Below the pieces are notes generated by a model, which saw nothing but the letters and a program-made list of their open reading frames with translations, did not search any database and had not been told where the DNA came from. The translations under genes were made by a program, and so were the position numbers. From Bisporella sp. PMI_857 (taxonomy: Eukaryota > Ascomycota > Leotiomycetes > Helotiales > Helotiaceae), in assembly GCA_021307315.1 (NCBI GenBank), contig JAJSPD010000080.1, positions 62,001 through 126,000 on the forward strand: 64,000 nt of DNA, in the 5' to 3' direction. Shown here one piece after another: positions 28,646 through 40,162 of this stretch. Numbering within the stretch: position 1 is the first letter of the stretch; the number at the start of each line of letters is the position of its first letter.

Positions 28646-31000
28646 TAGCTCATGACGCAGGCAAGAACTTTGTCAGTAAAGAATTTCAGCAGTATGCAAC
28701 CAATGTCGGAACAACAACCAAAGCAGTTCCAGTTGAAGCCCATCACTCAATTGGCCTCGTCGAACGCTATCACGGCCCTTTGCGTCGCATCTATCAAATC
28801 ATTACAGCTGAGATACCCGGAATTGATAGAGATATCGCTCTTCAAATGACGTTCAAAGCCCTGAACGACACAGCTGGCCCTGACGGTCTAGTACCTACGC
28901 TTTTGGTTTTCGGAGCGTACCCTCGCATGGCTGAACTGGATGCTCCTTCAGCTACAGTCACTCAACGTGCTGCTGCACTCAAAAAGGCTATGAACGAAGT
29001 ACAGAAAATCAGAGCTGAGCGTCAAGTAGCAACTGCTTTGAACATGCGCAATGGCCCCAATACAACTGCGGTCTACGGCTTACCCCTGAATTCACCAGTT
29101 TTAGTTTGGAGAGAAGGAAATACAGGCCAACCTGGCTCGTGGTCTGGCCTTACAATTTGCTTAGCCAAGAAAACGAAACTTGCGTAGTAGACTTGCCCAA
29201 CGGCCCTACCAGCTTCCGTAGCACAGTTGTCAAGCCTTATTTGACCAAAAACGATGAACTGACTGAACCAGCTGAAGATTCTCAACCTGAAGAATCAATT
29301 ACTGTCGACGTCCTACAGAATCCCCCAATTCACAACTTTACAGCAAGATCAACCACGGCGACGAGGCAGACCTCGTAAGCATCCCGTTCACGCAAATACA
29401 GCTAACGTTACTATATTCCTGCAAAACGACGACAATCAACCTTATCACCAATTCAAAGCGTCTAGACAAAAAGAGATTGCAGGCTTACTCGAGAAAGGCG
29501 TTTTCGAAATAGTCAACCTTAAAAACGTTCCACCAGGCACCAGACTTTTCAATTCACGGTTCGTTGATGAGATCAAAAACAAAGGCACTAACAAAGCATT
29601 CGAGAAGTCTCGTTTAGTCGTTCAGGCCTACAATGACCACGAGAAAAGCATAGTACTGACTCAGTCCCCCACTATTCAACGCATGAGCCAACGCCTGATT
29701 CTCTGTATTGCAGCTATGCTTCAAGGCACAAGCACAAAGCTGTACTTAAGAGACATCTCGCAAGCTTACGTTCAGTCAATCACGAAACTGAACCGAGACT
29801 TCTACATCAAGCCACCTCGTGAACTCGGCCTTGAGCTAGGCATCGAAAAAGGATCAATTTTGAAGGTCATCAAGCCTTTGTACGGCGTTCCAGAAGCCGG
29901 CAACCACTGGTTCAAACGTACTACAATCATCACGTCAAAGAACTCGGAATGAAACCATCAACTTATGACCCATGCTTGCTGTGGCACAACCAGGAAAGCT
30001 TTGGCTTAGTCGGCTTGCAAACCGACGATACCTTGTTTCTCGCGGATCAATCTTTTGCAACAGCTGAACAAAAGCAACTTGAGAAAGCCGGATTCCTCGC
30101 AAAAGATCGAGAGCACCTTGCGGTCGACCAGCCAATCAAATTCAATGGCTGTACTATACGTCTTACGGAACAAGAAACGTCACTATAACTCAGGAAAATC
30201 AATGCAACAACCTGAACCTAGTCGACTTGAAGCCTACTTCTACTACTAGCTCCAGAGGCGTAATCCGCAACGCACTGTCGACCAAGGAGCAATACGTCGC
30301 CCAGCGAGCTAGAGGAGCCTATATAGCTTCAATGTGTCAACCAGAAGCTTCCTTTGATTTATCCTTCGCTGCCCAAGTGACCAGTCCCCAAAAAGATGAT
30401 GTTACGGCTCTTAACAAGCGTATTCAATGGCAGATCGACAACCCAACCAGAGGCCTTACGTACGTTCGCCTCGACCTTAAGTCACTACGCTTAATCGTAT
30501 TTACGGATGCATCGTTTGCCAACAACAAGGACTTATCCTCGCAAATAGGATATGTTGTAGTATTGGCAGACGCGGAGCACAAAGCCAATATTATCCATTG
30601 GTCCTCGATCAAGTGCAAAAGAGTCACAAGAAGCGTACTAGCCTCCGAACTCTATGCAATGGGCCACGGATTCGACATTGGTGCTACACTTAAAGCTACG
30701 GTCGAGCAAGTGCTAAAGATCGACTTACCCCTTATTCTTTGTACTGATTCCAAATCCCTTTACGAGTGCCTTGTCAAACTAGGCACAACGCAAGAGAAAC
30801 GCCTCATGATTGATATTATGTGTCTTCGCCAATCGTACGAGCGTAGAGAGATCACTGAAGTCAAGTGGATCGATGGCGACAGCAACCCTGCTGACTCCAT
30901 GACCAAAAGCAAGGCATCTACAGCTCTGAAGCAACTGATCGACACGAACTACTTAGACCTGAAGGTTGTAGAATGGGTGGAGCGGGAATAAGGGAGAGTA
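28646..31000 (+). pseudogene. Copia integrase C-terminal part, reverse transcriptase and RNase H, frame-broken
   Basis: Continuation of pol in shifting frames. Integrase second Asp (IIAHDAGKNF) and Glu (HSIGLVERYHG), C-terminal integrase to about 29370, RT from about 29400 (LRDISQAYVQS; LQTDDTLFLAD in place of YVDD), RNase H at 30230-30991 (VFTDASFANN, LASELYAM, LCTDSKSLYE, DGDSNPADSMTK) ending TAA before 31000. Frame breaks near 28635, 29148, 29300-29350, 29915 and 30174. Four of the five would be closed by one extra base in a short C- or A-run. This could be true decay or sequence error. Confidence 0.85.
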
Positions 31001-31054
31001 TAGGAAAGCAAGAAGGGGCACGGTTTCTAGGCTCCCTCTTTAGAGAGTTGCCAG

Positions 31055-31285
31055 TGTTGGTATAAAGTCATGTGAACGTTCCATGACGCACAGGCCACCA
31101 CCTGAATGTATTTAAGTTCTCGCTCGTAGGACGTAACTTAGAACAATCAAGAACAAGTCAACCACCTACAACGAGCATATATAGCACTGCGCTGAGATCG
31201 CGGTGCTACGTGCCCCGTGGGTAACCGACTTAAGCTATTGCAAGTCATCAATACGAAGAAGGTATCACAGAGAGTGATACCAACA
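31055..31285 (+). repeat. Copia 3' LTR
   Basis: 231 bp, no difference from the 5' LTR noticed. Immediately followed by GAAAT and the HNWD coding sequence. Confidence 0.93.
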
Positions 31286-34200
31286 GAAATTCTCCCTGAC
31301 GAATGTCCTAAAACGACCAGTTCACCCTGAGTAGCTGCACAAGTAGGTCGATAATCAGGAGGTAGCCAGAGCAAATTTGTAATACCTTCTACCAGCCAAC
31401 AATCTGACACGTGTAAATTTGGGAATAGCTTGCCGTCAGGTGAGATGGCCACTGAGCCGACCCAGCCCGAGCGGCCCTCAAGCGTCTGAAGGACCGCTCC
31501 TGTTGCAGCGTCCCAGAGCCGCACTGTCTTATCGCCGTCCCAAAGCCACACTGTGTCATCGTACGAGCCCGAAACTACTTGCTTGCCGTCAGGTGAGAAG
31601 GCCACTGAGGTGACCCGGCGCGAGTGGCCCTTGAGCGTTAGAAGCGCCGCTCCTGTTGCAGCATCCCAGAGCCGCACTGTCTTATCGCTCGAGCCCGAGA
31701 CGACTCGTTTGCCGTCAGGTGAGAAGGCCACTGAGCGGACCCAGTCCGAGTGGCCTTTAAGCGTTCGAAGCGCCGCTCCTGTTGCAGCGTCCCAAAGCCG
31801 CACTGTCATATCATTCGAGCCCGAGACGAGTTGCTTGCCGTCAGGTGAGACGGCCACTGAGCGGACCCAGTCCGAGTGGCCTTTAAGCGTCTGGAGTGCC
31901 GCTCCTGTTGCAGTGTCCCAGAGCCGCACTGTCTTATCGCCAGAGCCCGAGCTCGAAACGACTTGCTCGCCGTCAGGTGAGACGGCCACTGAGGTGACCC
32001 AGCCCGAGTGGCCATTAAGCGTCTGGAGCGCCGCTCCTGTTGCAGCGTTCCAGAGCCGCACTATCTTATCGTCCGAGCCCGAGACGACTTGCTTGCCGTC
32101 AGGTGAGAAGGCCACTGAGCGGACCGAGCCCGAGTGGCCCTCAAGCGTTCGAAGCGCCGCTCCTGTTGCAGCATCCCAGAGCCGCACGGTTTTATCGCCG
32201 GAGCCCGAAACGACTTGCTTGCCGTCAGGTGAGAAGGCCGCTGAGGTGACCCAGTCCAAGTGGCCTTTGAGCGTCTGGAACGCCGCTCCTGTTGCAGCGT
32301 TCCAGAGCCGCACTGTCTTATCGCCCGAGCCCGAGACGACTTGCTTGCCGTCAGGTGAGAAGGCCACTGAGGTGATCAAGTCCGAGTGGCCCTCAAGTGT
32401 CTGGAGCGCCGCTCCTGTTGCAGCGTTCCAGAGCCGCACTGTGTTATTGTCCGAGCCCGAGACGACTCGTTTGCCGTCAGGTGAGAAGGCCACTGAGCGG
32501 ACCCAGCCCGAGTGGTCCTCGAGCGTCTGAAGGACCGCTCCTGTTGCAGCATCCCAGAGCCGCACTGTCTTATCGGCCGAGCCCGAGACGACTCGTTTGC
32601 CGTCAGGTGAGAAGGCCACTGAGCGGACCCAGCCCGAGTGGTCCTCGAGCGTTCGAAGCGCCGCTCCTGTTGCAGCATCCCAGAGCCGCACTGTCTTTTC
32701 GTACGAGCCCGAGACGACTTGCTTGCCGTCAGGTGAGAAGGCCACTGAGGTGACCCGGTCCAAGTGGCCTTTAAGCGTCTGGAGTGCCGCTCCTGTTGCA
32801 GCGTCCCAGAGCCGCACTGTCTTATCGCCCGAGCCCGAAACGACTTGCTTGCTGTCAGGTGAGAAGGCCACTGAGCTGACGAAGTCCGAGTGGCCCTCGA
32901 GCGTCTGGAGCACCGTACTCCAATGCGCTTGAACTTTAGGCTTTCTTTCTATCCAAAGTGGGACATACTCCTCAAACTGTCTCCGAATAATACTCTTCTC
33001 TGGCGCAAAGACGAGGGCTGAGCAGTATAGCTGTAGTGGTGACTGTTCAATCACAGTTCGGTTATATAAGACAAATCGCTTAGCATCATGAATAATTAGG
33101 TGCAAATTGGAGCTTTCATTAGCCTAAGGACAAGTTAATAAGACTGCTATAAAAAATAGATAGCTTACCAGAACATAAGCCTCTAAGGATAGTATTGCTT
33201 GAATCCCTTCTGACGTTTTGCCCATCCATCCAAGTGCCTCAAGCCAGTGTAATAAATGAGCCTGCAGAAACCGGTAAGCTTCATCGTTATCGCAAGCCTG
33301 AGAACCACTCTTTTGTAGATGCTGAACCCAGAAAAGGCATGCATATTGAACTTCAGGCGGAAGGCATTTCTTAATCCAACTGCTCTCAACTTGGCCGGCT
33401 AGACTCCCAGGAGCATGCATGTCGCAAATGTCCTTCTTTAGTGTTTGGGACAATAGCTGTATACAGCTAGAAGCGACTTTTTGGTGTGCCTCCTTTTCAT
33501 CTACCCAAAAATCCCCACATCGATCTTTATTAAGAAGGAAGTCACGAAATGAAGGGTGGTGTAAGCGGAGTGGGCGAGTTGAGTCATCTGAAATATCAAG
33601 GATCGCATAAAGGTCGTTAAAGGTCGCATTAACATCTTCCTTTAATATGTGCAAGAGCCTACTCAATGAAGAGGTAGAAAGAGGTGAAAGCAACACCACT
33701 AGACTTCCAAGCGTATGCTTTAACATATCGCATACCTCTTTTTTCTCTTCGTCCGAATATTTCGGAGAGATCGAATTCTTAAGAACAGCAAAGTAGATCT
33801 CGTCGAGGTGTTTTTCTGGTTCGATAATAGCGCTGCTGCTGCCTTTAAGAATTGTATCCAGTCTCTTGCGTGCGAATCGCTTCCCTTCTCGGATAAACCG
33901 ACATGCCGTTGCCGCCCAAATAAAGAGACCACAAGCGTATAGAACAAGCTGTTGCAGAACCACTTCGCCTGGCCAGTCTGCGCCAAGAGTACACTCCTGA
34001 CTGATTATCCTTAGATTGTATTTCAGGAAAAGAGAAATGTCGTGGTTGACAATCGTAAGCGGTACGTTGTGGAGTACGAAGTCCTGGTGTTCGGAGTCGG
34101 GAATCCGGTAAAAGCCGTGGCGTATCAGGATTTCAGGTCTGCTTGTTAAAAAGACCCGAAGTCGGGCAGTTTTTAGTGTTCGAGCCTCAACTAAAAGTTG

Positions 34201-35576
34201 CAAAATCATCCGAATATGCTCGTCGTTGTCGCACTCATCCAGAGCATCGATTACTAACACGTAAGAGGGCGAAGACAAGCCGCTGCCAAGCTTTGACAAT
34301 GGGACGAGAATAAGCTGGCTCCACTGGTCACGGAAAGACTGGCTTGCAATATCTTTACGGTTGGAAATAGTATTACAAATATAATGTCGGAGAGACGGTA
34401 TATTGTTTGCCAGCTGCACGGCAATGCTTGTAAAGAACTTGTTGGCATGGCTCACATCTCCGCCACCTCTTGAGAAAAAGAAGCTGGCCCCAAGGCGCTT
34501 TTCTTTACAGTACCTCTGGGCAATGGTCCGTGCGATTGTCGATTTCCCCGTGCCGGCTAAGCCATTGAGCCAGAATATGCACCGCTCATCTTCTCCATCG
34601 GCCCAGTCGCATATCTCTTGTAGCAGGTCAACTCGGGTATCGGGAAGGCAGGTGGGATCTTGTTGGCGGTTGAATGAATTGAACGCTGCCCCTACAGCGG
34701 ATGGAAGACAGTCGAGCTCTGGGCTTAGAGATTAGCGCTTTTTCTGATTGCTACATAAAGTGTAACATCAAATGTTTGGAACTCACCCTTTAAAGATATG
34801 TCTCCTTCTTCGCAGAGCTGCTTAAACGCTTTGTCATTTAAAGGTTTGTTGATCTCTTCTCGAAGCCGCTTCAACGCTTTCTTTCTCCCTTCGCCATAAA
34901 GGAGGGGGATCTGGATATCGAAAATTCCAAAGAGCGAGTATGCCTTGTCCTCTTCGCGTGTAGTCTGGCGATCTCCTGCCCATGACAACCGGTCTTCAAT
35001 GTCGAATTGTGACAGAGGTGCTCCTCGCAGCGCGGAAACCGCAATTCCTGTTATCTCGTGGATTTGTCGCTCTAAAGTGCTCTTATCGCCTAAACAATCC
35101 CCTTCTCGAGAGAAGAATTTAACCGAAGCTGGACCTGGGGCAAGAAGCTCTTGGAGGGTCCAACCTCGAGTGAACCATCTACTTGACCGAAATGCTGCTT
35201 CCCAAGTGCATTCGGTGAATGAATTACTTGCTTTCCGCTTCTTTGTCGACACATCCGAGAGATAGGCATAGCATTTGGCCGCATTCTGATACCAGCGAAA
35301 CATCGAGTTGATAGCCTCCTGGAGCTCAACAGCATTGGATTTATCGATACAGCAGGTGTCTACCCAAAAGTACTGCAAGTGATCGCGTTTAGCCTGTTCT
35401 CCGCAGAATCTGATCTTGTCAAAGCCCGTCTTGCTCCTTCCATTCCCTTCTATCATGTCCTTGAAGGTGACTTCCTCCAGTCCCCATGTGTGTGAGAGTA
35501 TAGCATATAAAGGAATATTGTCGAAGAACTCCGTCAGGCTGAACTTGCCATCTTTATGGCGTTCTAGAAGGCGCAT
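31286..35576 (-). CDS. HET-NACHT-WD40 (HNWD) receptor, 3' end displaced by Copia
   Basis: Three exons, all frames consistent. Exon 1 (35576-34787): HET domain (YAILSHTWG, FWVDTCCIDK, WFTRGWTLQELLAPG, DRQTTREEDKAYSLFGI). Intron 34719-34786 (GTGAGT to CCCAG, phase 1). Exon 2 (34718-33169): NACHT with GLAGTGKST P-loop, Walker B VLVIDALDEC and DWPGEVVLQQLVLYACGLFIWA. Intron 33124-33168 (GTAAGC to CTTAG, phase 0). Exon 3 (33123 down): linker and about 11 WD40 units plus a degenerate one. The Copia element replaces the last few codons after GHSSGRIS; the displaced end (stop TAA at 25548-25550) lies left of the element. The current frame runs into the LTR and adds about 46 foreign residues. Family role: non-self recognition; WD40 ligand binding activates NACHT, and HET triggers cell death. 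The protein may still function. Confidence 0.9.
31425..32930 (-). repeat. WD40 tandem repeat array, about 11 units of 126 bp
   Basis: Units code GH...V.SVAFSPDGKQVVSGS..KTVRLWDAATGAALQTL. They are almost identical except at a few positions: residues after GH (SDF, LDR, SGW, SDL, LDW, SGS, SRR) and after SGS (GDK, YEK, ADK, DNN, NDM, SDK). Unit 8 has two extra residues (SSSGSGDK), and unit 11 carries a partial duplication (LWDGDKTVRLWD). Confidence 0.9.
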
Positions 35577-36050
35577 TGTTCAGATAGGATCTGAGAGGAT
35601 GTCTGAACGAAAAAATGTCGGTGGATAGTTGTCGCAAGGTCGATATGCATGCATTTGTTGAGTTAGGAGTACAGGTTGGATCGAGAGTGTGCTCAGTACG
35701 GCTCAGCTGGACGACAGCCTCGCAACACGGCATGGTGCATCATCGCTTCGGTGCATATCGCTTCGAGTGTGCCAGACCAGCCGATCGCGGCCAGCCATCA
35801 TAGAAAATCATGGAAGCTGTCTGGAATATTTCAAGTGAGTCTGATGCGCGATCAAGCCATGCATCGTCTTTCTATCACTGAAGCGCATCTTGTGATGAGG
35901 AGGAACCTCTATATCAGCGCTGAAGGTAGAGCGAAAGCAGGTGGGCAGCTTATGGAAGTTTCTAGAAGAACGCCACACTTTATATAAATTCGGTATAATG
36001 TGCAAATAATGTGGCTAGCGGGCTGTTAATATAGTATTATATAAGCTGTT
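35577..36050 (-). promoter_or_regulatory. 5' region of HNWD gene
   Basis: Shares blocks with the 5' region of the HET gene at 14.1-14.7 kb, including CTCAGCTGGACGACAGCCTC (35702-35721) and the GTTGTCGCAAGGTCGATATG segment near the ATG. Functional role inferred from conservation between paralogues only. Confidence 0.5.
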
Positions 36051-36447
36051 GCAAAAGAGAACTCTCTATTTACCGAAGTACAGCAGAAGGCGAATTAGGT
36101 GTCGCTGGTTTTTTAGTTAATTAATTTTAGCGGGGTCCATTTCCAGGCACCCTGTGGCTGTGTAACCGCGCCCTGGTTGTACTCCAAAGGTACCGCTGCT
36201 ATTTTGTCGCAGAGCGGAGCCAATTCTTGCTCAGCCCCACTCTAATTCACGGACCTTCAGGTTGCCGGGAGACAGTTCTGTCATTAGAGATCGGGTTCCA
36301 GTTTTAACTGGGCTGGGCCAAGATTTTTCTAGCCTGGCCCAACTGTAACCCCAAAATGATAACCTTGGCGTATCCCTTGCATTTCTCGGCGCCGGTCGTG
36401 ACCCTCTCTCGTCCCAGCAATCTTCACCTTATGCTCTCCAAGTCAAT
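36051..36447. other. Intergenic stretch upstream of kinase-like gene
   Basis: No gene recognised. Homology with the duplicate locus (57151 on) begins only at about 36430, so this promoter sequence is not shared with the copy. Confidence 0.4.
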
Positions 36448-37414
36448 ATGACGGGGCTCGGCTGGACATATGAATATTTATGTGAAGTTATCCCTATTCT
36501 CACTCGTAACTCATCATTGCCTACGAGTGCGACCGATCTCAATCCCATCATCAAACAACTTCTTACGACTTATCCCGGCTTTTCTATCTCCGGTGTAGGG
36601 GGCCATTCTGTTTTACTCTCAATTACCGACGACATTGTAGCAAAAGTGTCTCTCAAGCCTGGTGATTGGCACGTCAGCCATGAGCAATCCATTTTTGAGT
36701 TGCTTAGTCGAACGCTATCTCCGTACATTGTTCAAACCTTTTTTCGCTGTCCCGATATCACTTTCATGGAACGCCTCAAAGATGGAGCGCTTTACGAACG
36801 CATAAGCATGGTCAACATGTCACACCCTATTTTTCAGTGGATGCAACAACTCTCGGAAGCAGCTGCATGTTTAGAATCACACGGACATGTACACGGCGAT
36901 ATCGACCCCCGCAACATTCTTTTCAATAAAGATCAGCTTAAGCTGGTCGATTTTGATCCTTCCCTTAAGATTGGAGAAGATCTTGATGTTGGTTACGAAC
37001 CCTACGTCCGAAGCCGCAATAAAGGACAAATCGGTGGGGATTACGGCATCGCTGGACCAAGCACGGAGCAATTTGCATTAGGATCGATCTTTTGGTTTAT
37101 GACCAGAAGCGCGGAGCTCTATCATGAACTGGAAGGGCCAGAACAAGTGAACCGTTTGATGAATGGCCAATTCCCAGCTACAGATCCCCAAGATCCGACT
37201 GACAACATTATTAGCGATTGCTGGCTAGGAAAGTTTGAGTCAATCGCAGAGGTCTCTAGGCGCCCGAGAAGTTGCAACATTTGATGAAACTTATCGGGCA
37301 AGAAAGAAGGAATGTGAGCAGTACTATCAGCGTTTTAAAACTCAGGCGGCTAGTACTCGTGTCAACATAGGGTCTTGTCGAGTTGAAACAACAAAGCAGA
37401 ATATTTCTCAATGA
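36448..37414 (+). CDS. Protein-kinase-like protein with 3' frameshift, copy 1
   Basis: Kinase/aminoglycoside-phosphotransferase-type fold from ATG 36448: ATP-binding lysine in DDIVAKVSL (K66), glutamate E84 (SIFELLSR), catalytic loop HGDIDPRNILF (149-159; Asp and Asn kept), metal-binding VDFD (167-170), and a later EQFALGSIFWFM helix. The frame as read stops at 37284 after ...EVSRRPRSCNI. The duplicate at 57-58.5 kb shows that one base is missing near 37262-37266. In the alternative frame the sequence continues REVATFDETYRARKKECEQY to TGA at 37412-37414. So this copy is either a recent pseudogene or carries a sequence error. Substrate unknown. DFD in place of DFG suggests atypical chemistry or a pseudokinase. 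Confidence 0.72.
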
Positions 37415-37435
37415 CAATACCAACATTGAAGTTAT

Positions 37436-37624
37436 TGTTGGTAGCTATTTGTATATAATTATAATCATGTGACCAGCACCTGAAACAGTAGGACCTCGAT
37501 CCTACTCAACTCCGTAGAACTAGAGCTGTAGAATCAAGAATGAATCAACGAATACCAGAACCACACCAGCAAGAGCGTAGTCAATAGCTACTACGCCTTT
37601 TGCTACGTGGTAGGTATTCCGACA
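37436..37624 (+). mobile_element. Solo LTR, family B/C
   Basis: 189 bp, TGTTGGTAGCTATTTG to GGTATTCCGACA, flanked by GTTAT (37431-37435, 37625-37629). Its 5' part matches 58572-58672 and its 3' part matches family B copies. Lies 21 bp after the kinase-like gene. Confidence 0.85.
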
Positions 37625-37776
37625 GTTATTGATGGAACTGGTGATGTCTAACCCCTGGCTTGCGATTTTATGCATAACAAGGCAAGGTGCAGATGAAATT
37701 TTGTCATTTGAAGGCTTCAAGTAGGCTGGAGCGAAAAGTCCACACAAATGGGAGTCAACAACGAATGGATCAATAC

Positions 37777-37997
37777 TGTCACGGCCCTGACTTCTTAGAC
37801 GGAGCTCAGCACCGGACATCCTAAAGCTCGCTTATACTGGCCTCCGGCCAGCTTCCTGTATATAGAGCGCTGCTTTCCTTCCCTTCTTCTGTCTGTAGCT
37901 TGTTCTCTTAGTTATAGCAATTGATAGTTGTTCACACCTTTGAGTCCTTCCACCTGGATCTACGGATCGAGATCCCTGTTCAACTTGAGTTGTTACA
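37777..37997 (+). mobile_element. Solo LTR, family A
   Basis: 221 bp with one copy of the 32-bp U3 unit. TSD AATAC (37772-37776, 37998-38002). Confidence 0.9.
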
Positions 37998-38002
37998 AAT
38001 AC

Positions 38003-38788
38003 CTGCATGACATGTGACTCATACTTATACTCCAGAGACCTGATTCACAGTGAATTCAGAGCGAACAACAGCCAACTAAATCGTGTGCACGCAAATTCGG
38101 ACCTTGGGCTAGGCAACAGCATTTATCCTCACGTCAAGTAAAGCCTTATTTTTTGTGGCACTTCTCTCTCAACATTGGCTGGTGCTTATGCAGCCATCCA
38201 GATAATATAATCGGTATCACATATTAGAGTAGCATATAAACTGCATTATTCCCATCGGATGGTTTAAATTTCAAGGAGCAGAACTCCTCAAAAGGGCACG
38301 GATCTGCGTCATCATTGATAACCATTGAGTGGCCGCTAAAGAGTGTAATTACATCTTGCAAATCATCGCCAAGAAAGACAGCGCCTCGTACAAGTCTCAG
38401 CACTTTGCTCTTTGCCCTCCGTGAGTTTCTATCATACGAATATAGATTTACCATGCCGGTAACTCTCAAGCAAATAGAACACGTGCTAGAACGATTATGC
38501 ACCGCAGAAAATGAGATGCGGTCACAAAGGCCCTGACGCTTTAGTGCAAGCAAGACCCTGCGGGCAGGATCCGTGTGTGACAGGTGGCACACCACAGAAC
38601 AATTGACTTGCTAGCACCACAGAAAAAGAACCTTGCGAGGACTGCAAAGCTGATGGGGCTTGGATCCTAAAGGCTGATAGCACAAACATATGGGAAAAAG
38701 CCTAGGGGAACTACGGTCGCCGATAGCAACATTAGAGCTCCTGACCGGTGGGGGTCTCTCAGTATCACACGTTCATTCATTTGAGACC
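38003..38788. other. Stretch with one weak minus-strand reading frame
   Basis: A 123-codon frame from ATG 38595 to 38224 on the minus strand is the only notable content. No motif recognised; start, context and codon use do not settle whether it is real. Confidence 0.25.
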
Positions 38789-39213
38789 TGTCACGGTCCC
38801 AGTACAGGCGCTAGCGATAGCTATTTGTTATCGATTCAGGAAGTTCACAAAGTAATGCAATGAACGATTGATTGATCTTTGAAGTTTTCTACATACAGAA
38901 GCAAGCTCTTCTTATATGCAAGAGGAGCGCGTAAGTCATTACGAATGATGACGACTCAGCCCTTAGGAGCCGCGTAAGGAGAGTAAGTGGCAAACTATAG
39001 TTCCTGATTCGACATGCGTAAGGTATGTCACGAACACGGTCCTATATGCCTCAAAAGGCGGGTTGTAGGTGCTTCAATACGAAAATACTAAACTAAGGAG
39101 AAGAGGTGGAGTTCTGCAAAAAAAACTCTTCACTAAGTCTGGCTCTCAGGCTAGGCGCTATTAGTCCCAATTAGGGGACACACACGCGAGCTGGTCACGT
39201 GATAACAGTGACA
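38789..39213 (-). mobile_element. Gypsy-type LTR pieces, family E
   Basis: TGTCACGGTCCCAGTACAGGCGCTAG at 38789 matches the inverted terminus of the LTR ending at 40162. A second LTR-like unit, 39026-39213 (TGTCACGAACACGGTCC to AACAGTGACA, 188 bp), matches the 58945 copy including the TACTAAACTAAGGAG tract. No target duplications seen; probably nested and rearranged. Confidence 0.5.
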
Positions 39214-39222
39214 TTTATAGTT

Positions 39223-39405
39223 TGTCAGAAATGTGTTCTATTAGGCAGGGGATCTATTAGAGGATCTGTGAGAGTATCACGGCGATAGAGTATACAGGCT
39301 TGTAAGAGCGTTACTAATAATGATATTGTCTACAGTTGTGAGCCGTAAATGAGGGGAAGTGATTTCTAGCTCCTTGGCTTTTCTTACGTAAGCCGATTCC
39401 TGACA
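39223..39405 (-). mobile_element. Solo LTR, family G
   Basis: 183 bp, inverted copy of 46194-46376. Target duplication TAGTT (39218-39222, 39406-39410). Confidence 0.85.
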
Positions 39406-39416
39406 TAGTTGAATAG

Positions 39417-39637
39417 TGTAACAACTCAAGCTGAACAGGGATCTCGATCCGTAGATCCAGGTGGAAGGACTCAAAGGTGTGAACAACTATCAATTGCTAT
39501 AACTAAGAGAACAAGCTACAGACAGAAGAAGGGAAGGAAAGCAGCGCTCTATATACATGAAGCTGGCCGGAGGCCAGTATAAGCGAGCTTTAGGATGTCC
39601 GGTGCTGAGCTCCGTCCAAGAAGTCAGGGCCGTGACA
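39417..39637 (-). mobile_element. Solo LTR, family A
   Basis: 221 bp. Left flank AATAG. The right side has GGG and then AATAG, so the duplication is offset by three bases. Confidence 0.75.
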
Positions 39638-39640
39638 GGG

Positions 39641-39988
39641 AATAGGCTAATGCCGAAATGGCTAAAGCTCAAAAACAACAGGCAACACAAGCTAACAAGC
39701 ACTGCCGGCCAGTCGATTCCAAAGTTAAGGACAAAGTATAGGTTCCGACAAAAAAACTGGACTAGTGAACGGCTAAGCCGAAAGCTAGGCTACCAGAGTA
39801 AAGGCTTCTACGAAATCATCGAGCAAGTAGGTTATTCGTGTCGCTTAAAGCTTCCAGAAGGGAATCAGCTCTATAACGTTTTTGCACCGGAACTCTTGCG
39901 GAAAGACTTAGGTGACCCGCTGCCAGGCCAGCATCAGGAGCCTCCAGTGCCTGTAGTTTACAAAGCGCATCTGGCATTCACTGCCAGA
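39641..39988 (+). pseudogene. Gypsy retrotransposon pol 3' fragment
   Basis: Codes the post-integrase region of Gypsy polyprotein: MAKAQKQQATQANKH, DSKVKDKV*VPTK (Trp codon changed to TAG), then after a frameshift NWTSERLSRKLGYQSKGFYE, RLKLPEGNQLYNVFAPELLR and DPLPGQHQEPP. Nothing upstream remains: the 5' side abuts a family A LTR. It is directly followed by an LTR (39989-40162). Confidence 0.7.
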
Positions 39989-40162
39989 TGTCGCGCCACA
40001 ACCGCGAACGCTCATTGGTTCGCCTAGCTAGGACCCTGGAACTGATCATGGTTACATAAGGGCAGTTCCAGCAGTAGTTACACCTTTTCTCTTTAGTTTA
40101 GAATCTTCGTATTTGATACCTTACAAACAGCTATCACTAGCGCCTGTATTAGGATCGTGACA
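39989..40162 (+). mobile_element. 3' LTR (family E type) of the Gypsy fragment
   Basis: TGTCGCGCCACAACC to TAGGATCGTGACA, 174 bp, directly after the Gypsy pol fragment in matching orientation. Shares CATTGGTTCGCC and CACCTTTTCTC.TTAGTTTAG with the 58945 and 60472 copies (read inverted). This links family E LTRs to a Gypsy element. Confidence 0.6.

Larger units (their letters stand above)
25593..31285 (+). mobile_element. Full-length Copia (Pseudoviridae-type) retrotransposon, 5,693 bp
   Basis: LTRs of 231 bp at 25593-25823 and 31055-31285 look identical. Target duplication GAAAT (25588-25592, 31286-31290). Internal order gag, protease, integrase, reverse transcriptase, RNase H identifies Copia. 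It interrupts the 3' end of the HNWD gene on the opposite strand. Identical LTRs imply a very recent insertion, yet the pol frame has several breaks. Confidence 0.93.

Noticed and set aside
31553..32530. Long plus-strand frames opposite the WD40 array, and similar ones at 8487-8921
   Set aside because: Antisense shadows of the WD40 units; repetitive translation without known fold.
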